Assembly: GCA_964439745.1 (NCBI GenBank)
Contig: CAYTQK010000042.1
Location: forward strand, 1-16,712
Direction: 5' to 3'
DNA: 16,712 bases
Source: CAYTQK01 sp964439745
Lineage (GTDB): Bacteria; Desulfobacterota; Desulfobacteria; Desulfobacterales; Desulfosudaceae
This document shows, piece by piece, positions 1-7,392 of this stretch. The notes under the pieces were generated by a model. The model had not been told where the DNA came from. It did no database searches and saw only the letters and a list, made by a program, of their open reading frames with translations. The position numbers and the translations under genes were made by a program. Every line of letters begins with the position of its first letter. Position 1 is the stretch's first letter.

Positions 1-1277
1 GCCGTGCGGGCGCTTCTCCCCGGGGCATCGCCCAGGGCGTCGGGACCACCACCCTGGTGGGCAGCCTGGGCTGCGTGGAAACCGGCCGGGTGCTGTCCCC
101 GGCTTCCGGTCTCAACCCCCAGATCAAAACGGGCCATGATGTCATGACCCGGATCCAGGAAGGCTCCACCCCGGAGGGGCTGCACCGGCTGGCCGAAGCG
201 GTTCGCGGCGGCATTGACCGGATTGTCAAGGATATCTGCCGGCAGACCGGCACCGCGGCCGATGAAATTCTGGACATTGTCATCGGCGGCAATACCACCA
301 TGCTGCAGATTGCCGCTGAAATCGATCCGGCACCGCTGGGCCGGACGCCCTTTACCGTCGATCTGGCGGGCGGGCGGCACTACCCGGCAAAAATGTTCGG
401 TTTTCCCCGGGTCAATCCCGCCGCCCGGGTATACCTGCCGCCCATTGCCCATGCTTTCGTGGGCACGGATATCAGCGCCGGCATGCTGGTCTGCGAGGGC
501 TTTTTTGACCGCGACCGGACGGTTCTTTTCCTGGATATCGGTACCAACGGCGAAATCGCCCTGCATGACCAGGACCGTACCCTGATATCGTCCACGGCGG
601 CCGGACCGGCTTTCGAGGGAATGGGCATGTCCAGCGGCATGCGGGCCCGGATCGGCGCGGTCGAATCGGTGACGGTGGTCGAGGGCCGCCTGGCCTATTC
701 CACCATCGGCGGCGCGCCGATCCGGGGCGTCTGCGGCAGCGGCCTTATCGATTTGATCGCCTGCCTGCTGGAGCTGGGCGTCATCCAGCCCAGCGGCCGG
801 ATGGCCCCGCCGGATGAGGCCGACCACCTGAGCGGGGCCGTCGCCGGCTGCCTGGTGGAGATTGACGAGATGCCCGCCTTTCAGTACGGGGAGGACGTTT
901 TCTTGACCCAGAAGGATATCCGCCAGGTGCAGCTGGCCAAGGGGGCCATCCGCACGGCGGTGGACGTGTTCATCAAGGAGACCGGGCATGACATCGAGCG
1001 GCTGGTGGTGGCCGGCGGATTCGGCCACACCCTGCATCCGCCCAGCCTGGCCCGGATCGGCCTGCTGCCGCCCGAGCTGGAAAAAAAGATCAGTTTTGCC
1101 GGCAACTGCAGCCTGCTGGGCGCCCAGCGCCTGCTCCGGGACAGGTATTCCCGCCGCTTTATCGAAGCCAGGCTGGCGGCGGCCGAGCACCTGTCTTTGG
1201 CGGAACGGCCCGATTTCATGATGGCCTTTGTGGAAAACACGGAATTTCCGGAGGTGGCCGATCATGTCCCCGGTTAA
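1..1277 (+). CDS. ASKHA-domain corrinoid activation protein (RACo-like), 5' partial
   Basis: The reading frame is open from base 3, so the true start lies outside the window and about 424 C-terminal residues are visible. Members of this family (RACo, RamA-type, DUF4445) use ATP hydrolysis to reductively reactivate Co(II) corrinoid proteins of methyltransferase systems in the cytoplasm; an N-terminal Fe-S domain, if present, would be upstream. Visible ASKHA motifs are a phosphate loop with GTTTLVGSL near the start, ASGLNPQ, a second phosphate loop LDIGTNGEI (about residue 180 of the visible part), the AGPAFEGMGMSSGMRARIGA segment, GVCGSGLIDLIACLLELGVI, and VVAGGFGHTL near the C-terminus. The usual aspartate before the first phosphate loop (VDIGTTT in the family) reads QGVGTTT here. 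The end overlaps the DUF1638 start by 14 bases, indicating one operon with the methyltransferase further down. The family call is firm; the corrinoid partner is inferred. Confidence 0.88.
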   Translation, partial: RAGASPRGIAQGVGTTTLVGSLGCVETGRVLSPASGLNPQIKTGHDVMTRIQEGSTPEGLHRLAEAVRGGIDRIVKDICRQTGTAADEILDIVIGGNTTMLQIAAEIDPAPLGRTPFTVDLAGGRHYPAKMFGFPRVNPAARVYLPPIAHAFVGTDISAGMLVCEGFFDRDRTVLFLDIGTNGEIALHDQDRTLISSTAAGPAFEGMGMSSGMRARIGAVESVTVVEGRLAYSTIGGAPIRGVCGSGLIDLIACLLELGVIQPSGRMAPPDEADHLSGAVAGCLVEIDEMPAFQYGEDVFLTQKDIRQVQLAKGAIRTAVDVFIKETGHDIERLVVAGGFGHTLHPPSLARIGLLPPELEKKISFAGNCSLLGAQRLLRDRYSRRFIEARLAAAEHLSLAERPDFMMAFVENTEFPEVADHVPG

Positions 1278-1959
1278 ACGATATCACCGCGCCATCATCG
1301 CCTGCGGAGCGCTGCGGCCGGAGCTGGATGCCCTGCTGGCGGACAGCGGCCGGGATGACATCGGCCTGCGCTACCTGGAGCAGAACCTTCACCGCACGCC
1401 GGATCGCATGCCCCATGTCATCCAGGCGGCCGTGGATGAGGAGCAGGAGACCGCGGACGAGCTGGTGCTGGGCTATGGACTGTGCTCCAACGGGGTGGTC
1501 GGCGTGCGGGCCCCGGCCCAGGGCCTGATCATTCCCCGGGCGCATGATTGCATCGCCTTTTTTCTGGGCTCCCGGGCGGATTACCAGGCCACCTTTAACC
1601 GAACCCCCGGCACCTATTACCTGACCCCGGGGTGGGTGGCCGAACAAAAAGACCCGTTGGGGTTTCTGGAAAACGATTACGTGCCCCGGGTGGGCCGCGA
1701 GGAAGCCGTCTGGGCGGCCAAAGAAGAGTTGAAACATTACACCCGTTTTGTCCTGATTTATTCGGCCACCACCGCCGATCTGGCGGCGTTGCGCCGGCGG
1801 GCCGAGGAAAACGCCCGTTTTTTTGACAAGGAACTGGAAATCCGGGAAGGCTCGGATGCTTATTTCCGGAAAATACTGTTCGGACCGCATGATGAGGAGA
1901 ATTTTGTCCATATCCCGGCCGGCGCGGTTGTCGTGCAGCGCCCCTTTCTTGACATGTAG
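1264..1959 (+). CDS. DUF1638 domain protein
   Basis: A 231-residue soluble protein of the DUF1638 family, whose biochemical role is not known to me. The ATG at 1264 is chosen because a GGAGGT ribosome site lies at 1250-1255, inside the preceding gene; an in-frame ATG at 1228 has no such site. Likely key residues are Cys14 in IIACGAL, the GYGLCSNG motif with Cys74, the RAHDC motif (His94, Asp95, Cys96) and a YLTPGW motif near residue 120. The cysteines and histidine suggest a metal- or cofactor-binding site, but this is inference. Overlap with the corrinoid activator and closeness to the methyltransferase point to a job in corrinoid-dependent methyl transfer. It has no signal peptide or membrane segment. 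Confidence 0.85.
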   Translation: MSPVKRYHRAIIACGALRPELDALLADSGRDDIGLRYLEQNLHRTPDRMPHVIQAAVDEEQETADELVLGYGLCSNGVVGVRAPAQGLIIPRAHDCIAFFLGSRADYQATFNRTPGTYYLTPGWVAEQKDPLGFLENDYVPRVGREEAVWAAKEELKHYTRFVLIYSATTADLAALRRRAEENARFFDKELEIREGSDAYFRKILFGPHDEENFVHIPAGAVVVQRPFLDM

Positions 1960-1968
1960 GGCGGGCTT

Positions 1969-2006
1969 CGGTACAACACAGGGAATTCCTTGTCGAGACG
2001 GTACCG
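1969..2006 (+). other. Nested inverted repeat between two operon genes
   Basis: In the 71-base gap between the DUF1638 and methyltransferase genes, CGGTAC (1969-1974) pairs with GTACCG (2001-2006). Inside it sits a near-perfect 16-base palindrome, ACAGGGAATTCCTTGT (1978-1993), in which the one non-Watson-Crick position is a G-U pair in RNA. There is no T run after it, so it is not a classical terminator. It could be an RNA processing or stability element between cistrons, or an operator. Confidence 0.4.
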
Positions 2007-2030
2007 GGAATAACCGATGAAGGAGGAATC

Positions 2031-2831
2031 ATGATTATTATTGGAGAACTGATTAATGCCAGCCGAAAGGCCGTGGGCGAGGCCATCAAGGCCGAAGATG
2101 CCCAGACCATTGCCGACCTGGCCCGGCAGCAGCATGAAGCCGGTGCCGATTTTATCGACGTCAATGCCGGCATTTTTGTCGGCAAGGAAGCCGATTATCT
2201 CAAGTGGCTGGTGACCACGGCCCAGAAAGCCGCGCCCGAGGCACTCTGCTGTATCGATACCCCGGATCCCAAGGCGCTGGAAGCGGCCCTGGAGGTGCAT
2301 CAGGGCACGGCCATGATCAATTCCATCTCCCTGGAAACGGAGCGGTACGAGGCCATGCTGCCCATGCTGGAGGGGACCGATCTGAAGGTGATCGCCCTGT
2401 GCATGAGCGACGGGGGCATGCCGGAGACGGCCGACGAGCGGATGGCCATAGCGGATAAGCTGGTCAACAGCCTGGTCGCCAAGGGCGTGGCCGTGGAAAA
2501 TATCTTTGTCGATCCCCTGGTGCAGCCCGTTTCCACCAACGGGATTTACGGCGTGGCTTTTCTGGATGCCATCGAACGGATCATGAAGGAATTTCCGGGT
2601 ATTCACACCGCCTGCGGCCTGTCCAACATCTCCTATGGCCTGCCGGAAAGAAAGCTGATGAACCAGTGTTTCATGGTCATGGCCATTTTAAAGGGGCTGG
2701 ACGGCGCCATTGTCAACCCCCTGGACCAGCGCATGCTGGCCAATATTGCGGCCGCCGAAGCCCTGGCCGGCAAGGATGAGTACTGCATGAATTACCTGGA
2801 CGCCTACCGGGCCGGCAAGCTGGCCCTGTAA
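2031..2831 (+). CDS. Methyltetrahydrofolate:corrinoid methyltransferase (MtgA/AcsE-like)
   Basis: A 266-residue pterin-binding TIM-barrel methyltransferase that moves a methyl group between a corrinoid protein and tetrahydrofolate. It is related to AcsE of the acetyl-CoA pathway and to MtgA of glycine-betaine systems. A textbook AAGGAGG site sits 4 bases before the ATG. Motifs seen are IGELINA at the N-terminus (Asn9), DVNAG (Asp43, Asn45), CCIDTPDP (Asp76), FVDPLVQP (Asp161) and TACGLSNISYGLP. Asn199 in GLSN corresponds to the pterin-protonating asparagine known from AcsE. The length matches the family. Its place after a corrinoid activator suggests it takes methyl groups released by substrate demethylation (methylamines or betaines) into the folate pool, although the direction and substrate cannot be read from this gene. 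The C-terminal KDEYCMNYLDAYRAGKL tail is typical of the MtgA-like branch. Confidence 0.88.
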   Translation: MIIIGELINASRKAVGEAIKAEDAQTIADLARQQHEAGADFIDVNAGIFVGKEADYLKWLVTTAQKAAPEALCCIDTPDPKALEAALEVHQGTAMINSISLETERYEAMLPMLEGTDLKVIALCMSDGGMPETADERMAIADKLVNSLVAKGVAVENIFVDPLVQPVSTNGIYGVAFLDAIERIMKEFPGIHTACGLSNISYGLPERKLMNQCFMVMAILKGLDGAIVNPLDQRMLANIAAAEALAGKDEYCMNYLDAYRAGKLAL

Positions 2832-2881
2832 AGTCCCAGCCCTCCGCTCTTGATGCCGCGGAGGAAAGGAAAGAGACCAAT

Positions 2882-3859
2882 ATGTTCAACGGGAAGAAGA
2901 AAATTACCGGTATCGGTTCGGCGCTGGTGGATCTGCTTTTGCCGGGGGATGATGATTTTATCGAAGCCCTGGGGGCCGAAAAGGGCGGTATGACCCTGGT
3001 TGACGACCAGTTCATCGCAGACGCCCTGGCCCGTTCCGATGAGAAGCCGGAGGTGGTCTCGGGCGGTTCGGCCTGCAATACCATTGTCGGGGTGGGCATG
3101 CTCGGCGGCGAGGCCGCCTTTATCGGCAAATGCGGCCAGGACGAATTCGGCCGGAAATTTACCACGGATCTACGGGACAGCCGCGTCAAACCCCGGCTGT
3201 TTTCTTCCTCGGCGCCGACGGGCACGGTTCTTTCCGTGGTCACGCCGGATGCCCAGCGGACCATGTTTACCCACCTGGGCGCCTCGACCGAACTGGATCC
3301 GGAAAAAATCACCCCGGAGTTGTTCGAGGACACCGCCGTGGCCGTGGTGGAAGGATATCTGCTCTTCAATCCCGATCTGATGATGGCCACGGTGCGGGCG
3401 GCCAAGGCGGCCGGAGCCAGGATCTCCCTGGACCTGGCCAGTTTCGAGGTGGTCCACAATACCCGGGCACTGCTGGAAAAAGTCGTCTCCCAGTACGTGG
3501 ACATTCTCATTGCCAATGAAGATGAGGCCGAAGCCTATTGCGGTCACCGGGACGAGCAGCGGGTCATGGCCCATCTGCTGGAAGAGGCGCCGCTGGCGGT
3601 GCTGAAAGTGGGTTCCCGGGGCAGCTATATCTATCATGACGGAGAGATGTACCGGGTCCAGGCCCATACCCACAATCCGCCGGTGGATACCACCGGCGCC
3701 GGGGATTTATGGGCGGCCGGATTTCTCTACGGCCTGGTCAATGGCTACGACATTGAAGACAGCGGTATGCTGGGGTCGGCCTGCGGATACGAGGTCTGCC
3801 AGGTGATCGGGGCCAAGATTCCCGCCGAGGGGTGGGAGCGGATCAAGGCTTTTTTATAA
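2882..3859 (+). CDS. PfkB-family carbohydrate/adenosine kinase
   Basis: A 325-residue ribokinase-fold kinase, most like the bacterial adenosine-kinase branch of PfkB. It shows the GGSACNT substrate motif (61-67), the GKCGQDEFG segment (82-90) typical of PfkB signature 1, the NEDEA motif (212-216) and the ATP/anion-hole signature DTTGAGD (269-275) with catalytic base Asp275. A purine-rich AGGAAAGGAAAG stretch ends some 9 bases before the ATG. It starts 50 bases after the methyltransferase gene and is probably in the same transcript. An adenosine kinase would recycle the adenosine made when S-adenosylhomocysteine is hydrolysed, which would fit a methyl-transfer operon, but ribokinase or another nucleoside/sugar kinase activity cannot be ruled out. 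Confidence 0.85.
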   Translation: MFNGKKKITGIGSALVDLLLPGDDDFIEALGAEKGGMTLVDDQFIADALARSDEKPEVVSGGSACNTIVGVGMLGGEAAFIGKCGQDEFGRKFTTDLRDSRVKPRLFSSSAPTGTVLSVVTPDAQRTMFTHLGASTELDPEKITPELFEDTAVAVVEGYLLFNPDLMMATVRAAKAAGARISLDLASFEVVHNTRALLEKVVSQYVDILIANEDEAEAYCGHRDEQRVMAHLLEEAPLAVLKVGSRGSYIYHDGEMYRVQAHTHNPPVDTTGAGDLWAAGFLYGLVNGYDIEDSGMLGSACGYEVCQVIGAKIPAEGWERIKAFL

Positions 3860-3883
3860 CTGCATAACGTAAGGATCCTTGCC

Positions 3884-4570
3884 ATGGCAAAAATCAGCAG
3901 GGTTTCTCTGCATAGAAAACGGGAACTGGAAAAACCGGACCGGTTTATGGCGATGCTGCAGGCCGGTGCCGCTTTTGTCAGCCGCAATCGACGGGTCGTG
4001 GTCACGACGGCCGGGCTGGTTCTGGTGGCGGCGGTGATCGCTGCCGCTGTTGCCTATTGGAATGAAAAGTCGGAAGCCTCGGCCGCCAACCAGCTGGCAG
4101 CCATCATGAACGAGGCCGCCGCCTCCGGTCCGGACGCTGAAACATCGGCCGCGCTGCGGGACCGCTACCAGTCTCTTTATCAGGAGCATGGCGGCAGCCT
4201 GGCCGGCAAAATCGCCGGATTGCATTATGCCGACGCCTGCTACCGCAGCGGGGACACGGCAGCGGCCATGGCAACCTATCGGCAGTTGGCGTCAGACTTT
4301 AGGGGAACGCCTCTCTTCCGGCGTCTGGCCCTGGAGGGGCTGGGATATGCCTGCGAAGCGGCCGAAAAAACCGAAGAGGCGGCCGAGGCGTTCCGGCAGA
4401 TCACGGAAGATCAGCGTTTGGTTCCCCAGGACCAGGCCCTGTTCAATCTGGCCCGGATCTATGATCAAATGGGAAAGGTCCAGCAGAGCCGGGCGCTGTT
4501 CGCCCGCCTGGCCAAGGAGTATCCGGATTCCCTGTATGCGCCCCTGGCCCGCCAGTACCAGGCCGGCTGA
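3884..4570 (+). CDS. Membrane-anchored tetratricopeptide repeat protein (YfgM-like)
   Basis: A 228-residue protein with a basic cytoplasmic N-terminus, one transmembrane helix at about residues 37-58 and an extracytoplasmic TPR region from about residue 78 to the end. The repeats include AGLHYADACYRSGDTAAAMATY, ALEGLGYACEAAEKTEEAAEAF and ALFNLARIYDQMGKVQQSRALF. The architecture resembles YfgM/TPR_21 proteins, which act in envelope protein folding or chaperone trafficking. This is a fold-level assignment and the function here is unknown. The ATG is preceded by a weak AAGGA. It follows the kinase gene by 24 bases in the same direction and faces the HD gene end to end, so it is probably the last gene of the first operon. 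Confidence 0.75.
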   Translation: MAKISRVSLHRKRELEKPDRFMAMLQAGAAFVSRNRRVVVTTAGLVLVAAVIAAAVAYWNEKSEASAANQLAAIMNEAAASGPDAETSAALRDRYQSLYQEHGGSLAGKIAGLHYADACYRSGDTAAAMATYRQLASDFRGTPLFRRLALEGLGYACEAAEKTEEAAEAFRQITEDQRLVPQDQALFNLARIYDQMGKVQQSRALFARLAKEYPDSLYAPLARQYQAG

Positions 4571-4591
4571 TTCCCTCTTTCCGCGGCTTTT

Positions 4592-5359
4592 TTATTCCGT
4601 CTCCGGGATCTGTTCCCGGAGGTGGTTCCAGAGCCGGTCGCCGATATCCAGTCCGATATCGATGAACTGCGGTCCGTATTGCCGGCCGACCGGCGTGCGG
4701 AAAGTGGTTTTGATGCGGGCAATATAGGCCATGGCCCGGGGATACAGCCGCGCGAATTTTTCCGGCGCAGGGGGGATGGGGCTGGCCGCAAGCATGTCCC
4801 AGACGGTGTCGGTAAAATTGTCCGGTCCCCAGCGAAACTTGTCAGCGTCGTAGAGGCTGCCGGCCAGAATCCGGCCCTCTATGGACCGCGGCGGCTGGTA
4901 CTCCTTGAAGGCTTCATGGTGGGCGATGGCAAAAGCAATGCGCTCGACATCCACCGGGGCCAGGTTTTCCTCTTTGCTCAGAATTTCCCGCGCCGCTGCC
5001 GCGCCTTTTTCGGCGTGATCCGGCTGGCGGCGACGGATATCATGCAGCAGACCGGCGCAATGGGCCATCCGGATGGCATGGCGGCTTTCCGGTTCCCCGA
5101 AATCGGCCTGCCCGGTTTCAATGGCCGTGATGGTGCCGGCGTCCAGGGCCACTGTTTTGGCGTGCGCCAGTCCATGGCCCATGTTATCCCGCGTTTCAAC
5201 CCGGACAATTTCCCGCAGCCGCCGGACCAGCGGATCGTCCTGAAAGAGTCTTCGGGACCGGCCAACGGATAACGAAAAATCGTGGTAAAAGTCGGGGGCG
5301 GGCTGACAGGCGGCGATACGCCGGGCGGTGCGCCGGAGCTCGATATATATGGGCTTCAT
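4592..5359 (-). CDS. HD-domain phosphohydrolase-like protein
   Basis: A 255-residue protein with an HD metal-dependent phosphohydrolase core. Candidate metal ligands are His66 in MGHGLAHAKT, the HD pair His106-Asp107 in HCAGLLHDIRR, His147-His148 in AIAHHEAF, and Asp171/Asp173 in LYDADKFRWGPDNF. The last motif is typical of small uncharacterised HD proteins found in anaerobes. It may hydrolyse a nucleotide or other phosphoester; the substrate is unknown. It lies 57 bases downstream of moaA on the same strand and is probably the last gene of that unit. There are no membrane segments. Confidence 0.78.
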   Translation of the reverse strand: MKPIYIELRRTARRIAACQPAPDFYHDFSLSVGRSRRLFQDDPLVRRLREIVRVETRDNMGHGLAHAKTVALDAGTITAIETGQADFGEPESRHAIRMAHCAGLLHDIRRRQPDHAEKGAAAAREILSKEENLAPVDVERIAFAIAHHEAFKEYQPPRSIEGRILAGSLYDADKFRWGPDNFTDTVWDMLAASPIPPAPEKFARLYPRAMAYIARIKTTFRTPVGRQYGPQFIDIGLDIGDRLWNHLREQIPETE

Positions 5360-5416
5360 TCCATCCGTCCAGAGTTCATGAACGATCCGACCGGGCTGTC
5401 GACGAGGCGGACGGGA

Positions 5417-6412
5417 TCAGCCGCCGATGGCGGACATCGTCTGCGGCAGCGACAGTGCGGACCGGGCGGTGTCTTCGTTATATCCCGGTTTATCCAGCAC
5501 CGCCTGCCGAAAAAGGTGAACCAGCTCTTCCTCCGGCTTTCCTGCCCGCAGCGGCGTTTTGATGTCGCGGGTCTTGTCGGACAGCAGGCAGGGCTTGAGC
5601 CGGCCGTCCGCGGTCAGCCGCAAGCGGTTGCAGGTGCGGCAGAAATGCTTGCTGACCGGGCTGATAAATCCGATTTCGCCCCGGCCGCCCTGGATGCGGA
5701 AACGCTCGGCCGTGCCGCCGGTATCGGTCGCCGCTATGGGCGCCAGCGGCCCCAGATCTCTTTCCAGGTGCTGCTTGATTTCGGGTGTCAGGAGCTGGCG
5801 GATTTCGGCGGCATGATCATCGGCGGTGGGCATGTATTCGATGAAGCGGACATGCAGGGGCCGGTCCAGGGTCAGGGCGGCCAGCTCGGAAATCTCGCTG
5901 TCGTTGATGCCGTACATGACCACTACGTTCAGCTTGACCGGCGCAAACCCTGCTTCCAGGGCGGCGGTAATGCCTTCCCAGACCTGGGCAAAGGCGTCCT
6001 TGCCGGTAATGCGGTAAAATTTGTGGGGATCCAGGGTATCCAGGCTGATGTTGAGCCGTTTGATCCCGGCCGCCTGCAGTTCGTCCAGGTGCCTGGTAAG
6101 CAGCACCCCGTTGGTGGTCAGGGAAACATCGCGAAGGCCCGGCAGGGCAGCCGCCTCCCGGATGAACTGACAGGCGTCCAGGCGCACCAGGGGTTCTCCG
6201 CCGGTTATCCGTACCTTGGTGATACCCAGCCGGATGGCGATCCGCAGTATGGTCAGGATTTCTTCGTAGGTAAGGATCTCCTCGTGGGCCAGCCGGGCGG
6301 TACAGCCGGAGGGTCGGCAATAGAGGCAGTTGAGATTGCACCGGTCGGTGATGGATACCCGCAGGTAGCTGAGATTGCGCTTGAATTTGTCTGTCAGCAG
6401 GCTCTCTTGCAT
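5417..6412 (-). CDS. moaA: GTP 3',8-cyclase, molybdenum cofactor biosynthesis
   Basis: A 331-residue radical SAM enzyme that converts GTP to 3',8-cyclo-7,8-dihydro-GTP, the first step of molybdopterin synthesis. The N-terminal cluster motif CNLNCLYC supplies Cys25, Cys29 and Cys32. The C-terminal cluster that holds GTP is CRTCNRLRL...KPC with Cys258, Cys261 and Cys275. The chain ends in the Gly-Gly that family members need for activity. GGEP (RITGGEPLVR), the usual SAM-binding motif, is present. An ATG at 6424 overlaps the stop of the upstream gene as ATGA, but the ATG at 6412 has a GAGG site 6 bases before it and gives the usual MoaA N-terminus, so it is preferred. Product assignment is very secure; it would serve molybdo- or tungsto-enzymes such as formate dehydrogenase. 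Confidence 0.95.
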   Translation of the reverse strand: MQESLLTDKFKRNLSYLRVSITDRCNLNCLYCRPSGCTARLAHEEILTYEEILTILRIAIRLGITKVRITGGEPLVRLDACQFIREAAALPGLRDVSLTTNGVLLTRHLDELQAAGIKRLNISLDTLDPHKFYRITGKDAFAQVWEGITAALEAGFAPVKLNVVVMYGINDSEISELAALTLDRPLHVRFIEYMPTADDHAAEIRQLLTPEIKQHLERDLGPLAPIAATDTGGTAERFRIQGGRGEIGFISPVSKHFCRTCNRLRLTADGRLKPCLLSDKTRDIKTPLRAGKPEEELVHLFRQAVLDKPGYNEDTARSALSLPQTMSAIGG

Positions 6413-6420
6413 GTCGCACC

Positions 6421-7392
6421 TCATATTTTGAACCGTTCCCGGTAATCTTCGATTTCAATCATGGGCGGCCGCTCCAGCGAGGCAAAGCGGTGGACTTCGG
6501 GAATATGCTCATTCTGGACCAGGACAAACTGGATCATTTCATTGAACAGTTTGCGGGTCAGCTGGATCCGTCCCAGTTTTTCAATCCGGTCGAAAAAGGT
6601 CTGCATGATGACAAAGGCCATTTTTCCCAGGGCCTTGGTCTCCTGGTTGGTGTGAATGCGCTTGTCCAGGTCTACCTGGGCGATGACATGGGGCCCCCAT
6701 TTTTTATAGATATCCAGAATCATGCTGGTTTCTACGCCGTAACCGATGGGAAAGGGAATTTTTTCAAAAATTTCCCGGAAACCGGCGTATTCGCCGGAAA
6801 GGGGCTGCAGGATCTGGGCCAGTTCCGGGAAGAACAGGGAAAACAGGGGGCGGACCACCAGTTCCGTCACCCGGCCGCCGCCGCTGGGCAGGGTCTTGTT
6901 TTCATCCAGGGCAATGGGCCGGTCATAAAAAGCCTTGGTAAAGCGCAGGTTGTCGTTGAGCAGGAGCGGACCGACCAGGGCGTAAACAAACCGGGGGTGA
7001 ATGTTCTTGATGTCGGCGTCAATGTATACCAGTATGTCGCCGGCCGTGACATACAGGGCCTTCCAGAGGTTTTCTCCCTTGCCCCGGCAGGGCCCCAGCG
7101 ATGGCAGGATATCATCGGCCACGTGGGTGGCGGCGCCGTATTCGGCGGCGATATCCAGCGTCCGGTCGGTGGAGCCGGAGTCGATCACCACGATCTCGTC
7201 GACGAGGGGATAGCGCTGCATCAGTTCAGACTTCATGATGACGATTTCCTTGGCGATTGTCTTTTCTTCGTTGAGCGTGGGAAAACACAGGGAGATCGTC
7301 AGGCCGCGGGCCTGCTTGGCTTCCACCAGCCGGTTCAGGTCGGCAAAGGCGCTGTGATGAAAGGTGTTGGTCTCGATCCAGGCCTTACTCAT
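6421..7392 (-). CDS. gpgS: Glucosyl-3-phosphoglycerate synthase (GT81 family)
   Basis: A 323-residue GT-A fold glycosyltransferase of the GpgS type. These enzymes transfer glucose from an NDP-glucose to 3-phosphoglycerate, making the precursor of the compatible solute glucosylglycerate. Motifs seen are PTLNEEKTI (38-46), the nucleotide-binding DSGSTDRT (71-78), GKGENLWKAL (104-113) and the metal-binding DAD (125-127) in YIDADIKN, followed by LPSGGGRVTELVVRPL and QPLSGEYAGFR. The ATG at 7392 is chosen over the upstream one at 7410 because GGAG lies 6-7 bases before it. The start overlaps the end of the peptidase gene by 8 bases and its stop touches the first possible moaA start, so the genes are probably co-translated. 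Mannosyl-3-phosphoglycerate synthesis is a less likely alternative. Confidence 0.85.
   Translation of the reverse strand: MSKAWIETNTFHHSAFADLNRLVEAKQARGLTISLCFPTLNEEKTIAKEIVIMKSELMQRYPLVDEIVVIDSGSTDRTLDIAAEYGAATHVADDILPSLGPCRGKGENLWKALYVTAGDILVYIDADIKNIHPRFVYALVGPLLLNDNLRFTKAFYDRPIALDENKTLPSGGGRVTELVVRPLFSLFFPELAQILQPLSGEYAGFREIFEKIPFPIGYGVETSMILDIYKKWGPHVIAQVDLDKRIHTNQETKALGKMAFVIMQTFFDRIEKLGRIQLTRKLFNEMIQFVLVQNEHIPEVHRFASLERPPMIEIEDYRERFKI

Noticed and set aside
4562..4593. GCCG/CGGC pairing followed by T6 after the TPR gene as a terminator
   Set aside because: The stem is only four base pairs with an 18-base loop and starts inside the stop-codon region. A T run between convergent genes is suggestive but not enough.
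5282..6445. 387-codon + strand frame opposite moaA
   Set aside because: It is antisense to a clearly functional MoaA with all cysteines. Its translation is rich in Gly, Gln and Val without family motifs, typical of a frame mirrored from GC-rich third positions.
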